Shown in pieces: positions 56,568 to 64,000 of a DNA stretch of 64,000 bases. A model generated the notes under the pieces. It did no database searches, was not told the origin of the DNA, and saw only the letters and a list, made by a program, of their open reading frames with translations. The translations under genes and the position numbers were made by a program. Source of the DNA: Azolla caroliniana (taxonomy: Eukaryota; Polypodiophyta); contig JBHGNT010000004.1 in assembly GCA_043228905.1 (NCBI GenBank), forward strand, positions 14,322,001 through 14,386,000, read 5' to 3'. Position 1 is the first letter of the stretch; every line of letters starts with the position of its first letter.

Positions 56568-57411
56568 TGTCGTGATGGATTCCAGCCATAAAGAGAAACA
56601 GAGCCGGATGCACGTGAAAGGGTGTGTGCACGGATGCACACAAACTTAAGTGATAGTCTTTGTTTACAAACTTAAGTGACTAGTATGTGCTAGGGAGTAG
56701 GATTTAATAGGTACTTTATAGACCGGCACGGATAGAGAGGATATGGGGATTTGATGTGAAGAAATCGGGGAGAATCTCTGCCCCTGATCGCGATGTAATG
56801 GTCTCCTCTTGTGCTATAAAAGGGGAGGCTTGAGCCTGTTTAGGGTATCAGGGATTTGGAGGACGAAATGTTGTTGGTTTGAGTGTTGAGCTCTCTCTCT
56901 CTCCCCCCCCTCTTTATGTGTCATGCGTTGTACTGATTCAAAGAAGAAGCTGAAACCTCTGCTCACGCTGGAAGCCGTGTGCTCCCGACCAGAGGTTCAT
57001 AGTTCTGTGCGTGTGTGGGTGTGGGTGTGCGCAACTCGCAGCTTTGTCGTCGGCCGAGTCCAGTTGTAATCTCTTCTTTTCTGATAATAGTTAGTATTTT
57101 GCTGAGTCTTCCCTTGTCTACAGGCATTACCGTGTTGTTCCTTCTTGCTTCTGTTGCATGTGTGTCTGTGTCTGTGTGCCGATGGGCTTATCGTTGTTGT
57201 TCGGCGCCCTACCCGGAATAGTTCACTCCTTCAATCCCCTGCGATAACCGGCCGGTATTCGGGAATCATTCCGGATCGGGCACGCGTCCGAAAACCGATC
57301 GGCGAAGCCATCCGAACTCCGATCTGTTCCTTCCTGCTCCCACCGGCTCGTTGGTCAGAGACCCCCGTGGTCCTGCCCCATTTTGATACATCCCCGCGGA
57401 ATACCGCGACA
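56568..57411 (+). repeat. Ty3-F 5' LTR
   Basis: TGTCGTGATGG to CCGCGACA, 844 bp, matching Ty3-B's LTR. TATAAAAG at 56815-56822 is the likely TATA box. The left flank is CACGT; the right end of the element is outside the window. Confidence 0.92.
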
Positions 57412-57432
57412 TCTTTGGTGAACCGGACGTGA
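57412..57432 (+). other. Ty3-F primer binding site (tRNA not assigned)
   Basis: TCTTTGGTGAACCGGACGTG directly follows the LTR, the same core as in Ty3-1 and Ty3-2. Confidence 0.65.
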
Positions 57433-57483
57433 AAGGGGTGGCAGAGGAGTCCAAAAATTAGGGGAAGTGAACTCGCCGAAGCA

Positions 57484-58360
57484 ATGGCAGTGGTTGTTGA
57501 CCGCCTAGTTAATGCTCATGAGAGCACTAGTGGCCTTGACAGGGCCGTGGAAACAATAGTCGGCACAATGTACCGATTCAACAGAAAGTACATCACGAAC
57601 TACCTAGAGGCCTTCAAGGCTGAGATGCTAATGAGAGATGTTCCGGACGATAGACGGTTGTCCGTGTTTTCACGGGTAGTTACGTCGAGCATCCATGCAG
57701 AGGTGCTCAAGGTGCAGGCCGACTGCCAAGGTTGGCTAGAGTTCGAGGAGCAGCTCCTCGACAAATACAACTTCGATGACTCACTCCAGTTGTTGAAGAG
57801 GGAGCTGATGGAGTGGGTTGAGAGCCTGGAAAGGGGAGGAACACATCGGTGCTCCTCCAGTAGTTTGAAAGATGATTCGCTCGACTCTCCACGTTGGACC
57901 GGACCGTGCTCGACATGACCAAGGTCCTATAGTTTATCAAGTCGTTCGATCCGCTCGACCAAGAGAAGGTAGGTCTCTTGTTGGAGACGGATGACGGGCT
58001 CATGACCGATTGGGCCGTTGTGAAAAGGGTTTGTAGTCGTTTCGACAAACGCCGAGAATGGAACGATGAGGGGTCATCAACGACTGGCACGGGTGCCAGG
58101 AAGAAGCCGGAGGAACTGATTCTAGCACGAGTGGAAGAGACATGAAGGTTGCTTGAGTTGGGCACGGCTCCGACCAACGTAGCTAGGGGCCCATCCGGGG
58201 GCGCAACTCTAGAGGAGTTGACGAAGATGGTGTGTGATCTCTAGATCAAGCAAGCACGGAGAGACAGTGGGGAACAATCACGTGACCGGAGGCCTCCAAT
58301 CGACCAATGATGCATGTGGCGCAATGCCATCGACCAAATCCGGAGAGAGTGCGTCGATTT
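57484..58360 (+). pseudogene. gag: Ty3-F gag, broken
   Basis: The start at 57484 gives the same kind of capsid as Ty3-2 (FNRKYITNYLEAFKAEML). The frame is lost near 57840 and continues in others. The knuckle region starts TGC at 58311 and its last Cys is TGC at 58350, but the second Cys and the His are changed (CMWR...). The 39-base spacing equals that in Ty3-1 and Ty3-2. Confidence 0.8.
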
Positions 58361-58455
58361 CACTGAAGCACTCAAGAACGATATTGTGTATCTCTAGAAT
58401 GGGCGGTACATGCGTGCGACACGCAAAGGCCCCTCGAGGTGAACACTAGACGATA

Positions 58456-59544
58456 ATGGAAGAAGTTGTTGTCCGGAAAGTCGAGGCCATCCACTACTTG
58501 GTGTCAACGGGGATCTGGGTAGGCGGGGAGAAGGGCACTAGATCCGGAAACGATACCAGATTCGGGTCGCTCATACTAGAAGGCATGTCGGGGGTGAGGC
58601 TACGGAAGGAAGAGGCAGACCGTGCGGAGGGGCAGGTCCAGGAAGGCACCAAATGGAATGATTCGGTTGAAGAGAAAATCGGCTTCGTAGAAGCCATGTG
58701 CTAGAACTATCAGGTTCTGGTCGAGGACAAACGAGCCGGAAAGGCCGAAGGGCTTGGTCCCTCAAACCGGTATGAGACCCAAAGTGGGCCGAAAAGGAAT
58801 GACGGAGGCCCAACCAGCCCATAGGGGACGGCGAAGGTTCCAAGCTTCTAGCTGAGTTCGGAGATAGAGAGGATGACGGGTTTGCAGAAGGTCCTGGAAG
58901 AGCGGATCCTCGATAGCAAGGTGGAGCTCTCGTTATGAGAGGTTCTAGGGATCGCAGAGAAGGAATTCCACAATTCCATGGTGGACCTGGTAAAGAGAAA
59001 GCGGCTCTCGATAGAGCTAGAGCCAGAGAAGCTGGTCAAAGTAAAGGTGACCCACATCGAAGAGGTGGCAATGGAAGAGGAGTTTCCGGAGAGCCACTAC
59101 ATGAACCCACATTGGGCCAGAGCGACAACAGAAACCCTAGTCCGGATCGGGGATGTGAAGGAACCGGTGGTGGCACTGATCAACCACTGATCAGAAATCA
59201 ATTTGATGTTGATGGACTTCAATAAGAAGGACCGGTGGCCAATCAACACCAAGCACATGTGGAAGATACGTGTAGCGTCCCAAGCCATAGAGGAGCTACA
59301 CGGGATGTGCCTGAATGTTTGGGTAAAGGTCGGGGATATGGAGATCGACCAGCACTTCTTCGTGCAAGAGACATCTTCCCATTCGGTAATTCTAAGGGAA
59401 CCTTACATTATGGTGGCTCGTATGGAGACCAAAGCTCGGGTGAAGAGCCAGGACGATCGGCATTCCGTCCAATTTTTGATGATTCGCCCCAACCACGAGT
59501 GGAGTCGCGACATTCTCGGCAACAATAGCCGAGAGGATTTTTGA
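58456..59544 (+). pseudogene. Ty3-F linker and protease, broken
   Basis: The linker appears in pieces (58456-58704, 58935-59190). The protease active-site block reads LINH then TGA then SEIN (near 59190): Asp is Asn and Gly is a stop. The rest of the protease (59203-59544) is open with IDQHFFVQE. It ends GAT TTT TGA at 59536-59544, and the conserved pol start lies in the -1 frame. Confidence 0.82.
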
Positions 59545-59673
59545 AGAGTGCTATCAAGGCATGGGGACGCGATAGTCCAGACAACCAGAAGAAACCCCAC
59601 ACTTGTACACTACGTAGGAGTTTTTGGCCCTCTACTAATGGAGGTTGTACCATAACTGGCATCGGTGTCTGGA
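59541..59673 (+). pseudogene. pol: Ty3-F pol start, before Ty3-J
   Basis: In the -1 frame from the T-run the sequence FLKSAIKAWGRDS matches the pol start of Ty3-2 and Ty3-1. It stays open up to the Ty3-J insertion and continues at 61609. Confidence 0.65.
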
Positions 59674-60146
59674 TGTTAAGATTCTATTACTAATCAATAG
59701 ACCAAACTAAAGTAAAAGAAGGAAAATAGAATGGATAGAAGAACCTGTTCCACCCGATCACCCCCGAGCTATGATCTAGACATAGCCAACCTACCACTGA
59801 CGTCCCATACCACTGGATATTAGGATGACTAATACCTTGGAAGAGATAAACACGATCGTCAAGACGAAAGCCTAGCCTGCACCACCGGTGTCTAAGACAA
59901 CAGCCTTCCGACGTAATGTGATTATGAGGGTAGCTAAGCCTCATATTTATACCTTTTCCTAGGCCCCTTGAATAGATGTGCCTTTCTAAAAGTCTCTCCA
60001 TTCATTGGTTGTCCAAACCATGATAGTGCATGCACCTATCATTCCTTCTATCCAATCATTAGTCCCCTTTTAAACATTAGTGAACATACCCTTCACTAAT
60101 GTAAATATTAATGACCTACCCTCACCAACGTTATGTGTACATAACA
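59674..60146 (-). repeat. Ty3-J 3' LTR
   Basis: The minus strand starts TGTTATGTACAC after GAAGTAGGGGAGTA. The far end lies at 59674. It is related in layout to the Ty3-I LTR. Confidence 0.87.
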
Positions 60147-60153
60147 TACTCCC

Positions 60154-61487
60154 CTACTTCAAAAGATTGCACTCTTGCAATATAAAGTGAGGAAATTGTG
60201 CTTTAAGAGTATGCTCACATTCCCATGTGGCATTATGAATAGGTTTATCCATCCATTTGACCTTGAATAGCCGAATCTCTTTAGAATGTAAACGTTTAGT
60301 ACGAGAATCAAGAATTCGTTTAGGAACATGAGGTTTGTAAGAAAAATGCTCTAATGTTACAAGATCTTGGATTGTGATGGTGTTATCACTAGAGCCTAAA
60401 AATGGTTTTAGACAACTGACGTGAAAAACAGGATGAATACCAACGTTACGGGGTAAGGCAAGGTGATAAGCAGATGACCCAACCCACTTAAGGATCTCAA
60501 ATGGGCCACAATATCGTGGGTCTAACTTAGTGCACTTACCCGTAGATAATGAAGTAGAGTCAATAGGGACACGCAAAAAAAAAAATTGACCAATAGTAAA
60601 TGCACGAGGACGTCTATCCTGATCAACATAAAATCGAGCACGATCTTGAGCCGTCTTGACATTCTCTTTGGCAATATGCAACATTTGGTTCATGTCTTGC
60701 AAAAAAATGCATGTATTGTCTAATGTATCACGATGAATCGTGACATCAACTGGGACACGTGCCTGAAAACCATACATCAACATAAAAGGACTATATCCAA
60801 TGGATGTATGTTTAGAGCTATCATAGGCAAATTCTAAGATAGGAAGGTATTGCTCCCACTTAGAAGGGGTTTTTGCTACATAAGCTCGAAGCATGTACTC
60901 AATAATTTGATTAACTCGTTCAGTTTGTCCATCAGACTGAGGATGATCTATGGAACTCATGCTCAACGTAGTGTCTAGTTTCTTAAAGACTTGAGTCCAA
61001 AAGTCACTAGTAAACTTAGAATCTCGATCACTAACAATATCCATCGGTAATCCATAAAAGCAAAATAACTCATCAACAAATTGATAAACCAATCGTTGGG
61101 CGGTTACCATGGTTTTGGTAGAAATAAATCTAGCCAATAACAATAAAATCCATCGAGATACTTTCCCATTTGTTGTTGGGAATATCTAAGGGATGTAAAA
61201 GACCGACAGCTTTAAGTTGTTCTGACTTCTTAATTGGACATTGTAAGCATTGAGTTACATATTTATGCACATAAGAGCGCATCTTAGGCTAGAAAAAAGT
61301 ACTCGAGATGAGAATGAGTGTGCGTTGTATTCCAGGATGACCAACAAATGGTGCATCATGACATTCATGAAGAATTTTCTGTTTTACGTTTTGTAAATCT
61401 GGAGCATAGACCTTTCCACTACGGTAGAGCAAACCATTTGTAATGTGAAAGGTCGCCTTCAAGGGTAGGGTGCTAGTATCGGCATCT
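60154..61487 (-). pseudogene. pol: Ty3-J integrase with chromodomain
   Basis: The finger region (61528-61289; YRSGKVYAPDL...HDAPFVGH) is separated by stops from the core. The core frame (61143-60154) has SDRDSKFTSDFW (second Asp) and SDGQTERVNQIIE (Glu). A deletion at about 61140 removed some 20 residues with the first catalytic Asp (VVDRLTKM in Ty3-I). The GPF module and a chromodomain (VPKRILDSRTKRL..FKVKWMDK) close the frame. This is the best chromodomain in the window. Confidence 0.87.
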
Positions 61488-61603
61488 AAACCATGATAGT
61501 GCATGCACCTATCATTCCTTCTATCCAATCATTAGTCTCGTTTTAAACATAAGTGAACATACCCTTCACTAATGTAAATATTAGTGACCTTGTGTACATA
61601 ACA
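61488..61603 (-). repeat. Ty3-J 5' LTR remnant
   Basis: It repeats 60016-60146 (from AAACCATGATAGTGCATGC to ACATAACA), lacking about 15 bases near the end. It joins the integrase finger region directly, marking the deletion. Confidence 0.85.
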
Positions 61604-61608
61604 CCGGA

Positions 61609-62725
61609 AGAAGAAGTAAGTCGAAGGATGCCTAAAGGCATATGGCACCTTAGGTTCCGACGACGAGATCAACGACTTCGTGGAGGCGATCTCATTCGAT
61701 CACATCCTCGGGAAATCGAGAAGATAGTCGAAGAGGATCTTAGTGAAGACCGAATCATTCCGATAAATTCCGTCGAAATGTACAAAGTCATCGCGGACTT
61801 CGAGAAGATGATCGGGTCGGATCGAACTGCCCGAGTAGACACCAAGTACAAGACTGTGGACCGGAAGGTGAGGCCAGTTGTGGCTCCCTAGCCGGAGGAC
61901 AGCTGGGAACGGATGAAAGGGGTCGTGACGGACCCAAGTTTTTAGGCAGGCATAGGGCACCGATTCACCGACGAGACGCTACGGGAGCTGAAGATCGGTG
62001 AGGGTGGATTCCTACTGCCGGCAGAGGAGGACCGGTTTCGGAGGATGCTTGAAAGGCACAGGAAGGCCTTTGCATTCTCACCAAAGGAGATTGGGTGTGT
62101 TGACTCGACAATCATAGAGCCAATGGTGATCTTCACGGTACCGCACGTACCATGGAATCTCAAACCAATTCTGCTATCGAGAGCTCACATCCTGAAGTTG
62201 ATGGAGTTGCTTAGGCAGAAGGTCGATATGGGTATCCTTGAACCATTGAGCACCTCGTACTCGAATCGGTGGTTTACGGTGTCGAAGAAGAATGGCACAC
62301 TGCCCTTTATTCAAGACCTGCAGCCAGTCAATCAAGTGACCATTCAAAATGCAGGAGTCAATCCGAAAATTGATGAGTCTGCGGAGGCCTTCGCTGGAAG
62401 GTCTATGTACTCGGTCGGCGACTTATACTCTGGGTATGACCAGTTCCAACTAGCCATGGAGAGTACAGACATCACGACGATGTGAACCCCTCGCAGCCTA
62501 GTTCGGATGTGTACCCTACCGTAAGAGGGAACCAACTCAGTGGCACACATGGTGAATGCAATAAACAAGGTGCTGGAGGACTGCATCCTGGACATCACCA
62601 TATCATTTTTAGAAGACATCATGATCAAGGGATGTCTAGAGGATGCTAAGGATGATTCGATCGGATCAGACGGATATTGGAGATTTGTCGCCGACCACGT
62701 CTCCGACTGTGAAAGGATAATGTAG
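61609..62725 (+). pseudogene. pol: Ty3-F RT, broken
   Basis: After Ty3-J the frame continues past TAA (61617) through the RT N-terminal region with two shifts. RT proper starts near 62045, with YSGYDQF (near 62435), a stop at 62483, and NSVAHMVNAINKVL. The catalytic motif reads FLED (near 62610) instead of FLDD. LPQGA is broken by TAA at 62522. Confidence 0.85.
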
Positions 62726-63480
62726 AGGCTTAATGGCGCTCAACTTACCTTCTCTGGGGAGAAGTCATCTTTCGAACAATCGGAGATCCTGGTAGTTGGT
62801 CACCTATGTGGGCCATACGGCCGGAGACCATCTCCGGCCAAGGTAGGGGCCATCTTGGCAATGAAGGAAGAGTGTCAGTCGGTCACAAAGTCCAACGGTT
62901 CTTGGGGGCGTGCGCCATCTACCACATTTGTATCCCGCGCTACGCGCATATCGCCGAGCCGCTCTATGGCTTGCTAAAGAAAGGTCGGAAATTCGAATGG
63001 GGCAACAAGCACATGGAGGTGGTTCGAAGATTGAAGGAAAAGCTAACGGCGGCACCGGTTCTTCGGAAAGCGGTGTACAAGAAGGACACTTCGGTTTACG
63101 TGTTGGTGGATACGAGTCCGACCGGAATCAGGTGGGTGATTAATCAAGAAGACAAAGATGGTGCACGGATCCCCATTTGGTTCAATGGGAAGGTGTTGAA
63201 CGAGCGGCAATAAGGATATTCCCAGGTTAAACGCGAACTCTAGGGTATCGTTTCGGCGGTCAAGGACAATAAAGACTACTTGATCGAGACGGACTGCCTA
63301 CCAATTCTCGGTATGGTTTCCGGATACGCGACTCCGGACCTGGCGATGCTTAGGTGGATTTCGTACATCAAATCCCTAAATCCGAAGATACGACACATCT
63401 CTGGAAACGATAACACCATGGCCTATATGCTCTCAAGAGCACGGTTCAAGAACGAGGACGACATGGTGTCAGAAGACAAA
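62726..63480 (+). pseudogene. pol: Ty3-F RNase H region
   Basis: Connection blocks (GEKSSFEQSEILVVGHLCGPYGRRPSP) lead to the frame at 62806-63213 with the RNase H start VYVLVDTSPTGIRWVINQEDKDG. Further RNase H blocks (KSLNPKIRHISG) lie to about 63420. Stops at 63211 and 63241. Confidence 0.82.
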
Positions 63481-64000
63481 GAGGTCGGCGTGGACTTCTT
63501 TGAGTCGGCTCAAATGTCGGCGAACAAGCGGAGCACTCTAGCCCTAAATGAGTTCAACGAGAACGACTACACTGGGGAGTGGCTCCAGATTGGTAAGTTC
63601 CTAAGCACGATGGGGCTGGACGCGGTGTGGACGGAAGACGAAAGACATAGGATCCAGAAGAAGGCTTACTGGTTCTTCCTACGGAACAGTAATATATGGA
63701 AGCACCCAAAGGGATGGACTGGCATACCACTCCGGGTAGTGACGAAGGAAGAGGAGCAGGTGGTGCTCCTATCAGAATTTAACGAAAGCCCTTGGTCACT
63801 GGGGAACATGGGCCACGTTCGAAAAGCTGAAGGAGAAGTACTGGTGGCCAGGGATGTATCGCGACGCGCATCACTTCGTGACAACATGCGAAAGCTACCA
63901 GATGCATTCCGGCGTCCAACACAAAGACGAATTGCACCCGACCTACCCCCCAACCATTCACTTCAAATGGATGGTGGACCTAGTGACGATGCTCATGGGG
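63481..64000 (+). pseudogene. pol: Ty3-F integrase, runs off the window
   Basis: The linker and the HHCC finger region (LLSEF near 63765, C..C near 63890) are present with a small shift at 63785. The first core block FKWMVDLVTM is at the window edge with its Asp kept. The rest of the element and its 3' LTR lie beyond 64000. Confidence 0.8.

Larger units (their letters stand above)
59674..61603 (-). mobile_element. Ty3-J: deleted chromovirus nested in Ty3-F
   Basis: A full LTR (59674-60146), a minus-strand integrase, and a 116-base piece of the other LTR (61488-61603) remain. Target copies are CTGGA (59669-59673) and CCGGA (61604-61608), one mismatch. Gag, protease, RT and most of the 5' LTR are gone. 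The insertion plus duplication is 1935 bases, a multiple of three. Confidence 0.88.

Overview
This window is plant nuclear heterochromatin made almost entirely of LTR retrotransposons, many inserted inside one another. I found no host gene, rRNA, CRISPR array or bacterial-type feature. Evidence for a land plant: initiator-Met tRNA primer sites (TGGTATCAGAGC), Ty1/copia and Ty3/gypsy polyproteins, a C-terminal chromodomain on one Ty3 integrase, and plant-type teloboxes in an LTR. The species cannot be named. Names such as Ty3-2 or Cop-C3 are local labels.

Left part (1-21101). A plus-strand copia relic (Cop-A) was hit repeatedly in its RT/RNase H region: by Ty3-1 (ends 7105, starts before the window), by a 29-bp TG..CA insertion with its own 5-bp duplication (7150-7178), by Ty3-2 (7641-14720, the best preserved element) and by a minus-strand copia, Cop-K (14826-19640). 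The 3' end of Cop-A and the tail and LTR of another copia follow.

Middle (21102-43261). Cop-C1 (minus) lacks RT through an in-frame deletion. A truncated Ty3-B follows. An old minus-strand Ty3-G is split by Cop-C2 (27910-33280). Cop-D (plus, 5' truncated) is split in its 3' LTR by Cop-C3 (38099-42910).

Right part (43262-64000). Ty3-H (plus) is split by the chromovirus Ty3-I (44351-55572), which is itself split by Cop-E (49701-54008). Ty3-F (from 56568, runs off the window) lies beyond the protease of Ty3-H and is split by the chromovirus remnant Ty3-J (59674-61603).

Nearly all reading frames are broken, many by changes of the CGA-to-TGA or TGG-to-TAG kind expected from cytosine deamination. 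Ty3-1, Ty3-2, Ty3-B and Ty3-F form one distinctive lineage: protease motif D-H-G-S, polymerase motif FLDD followed by IP(I/M)KG, LTR ends TGTCG...CGACA, no chromodomain, and the protease stop codon placed on a run of five T with RT in the -1 frame. The most informative observations are that conserved PR/RT boundary, inactivating changes shared by Cop-C2 and Cop-C3, tRNA-like sequences carried by Ty3-2 and Ty3-I, and conserved hairpins at LTR ends.
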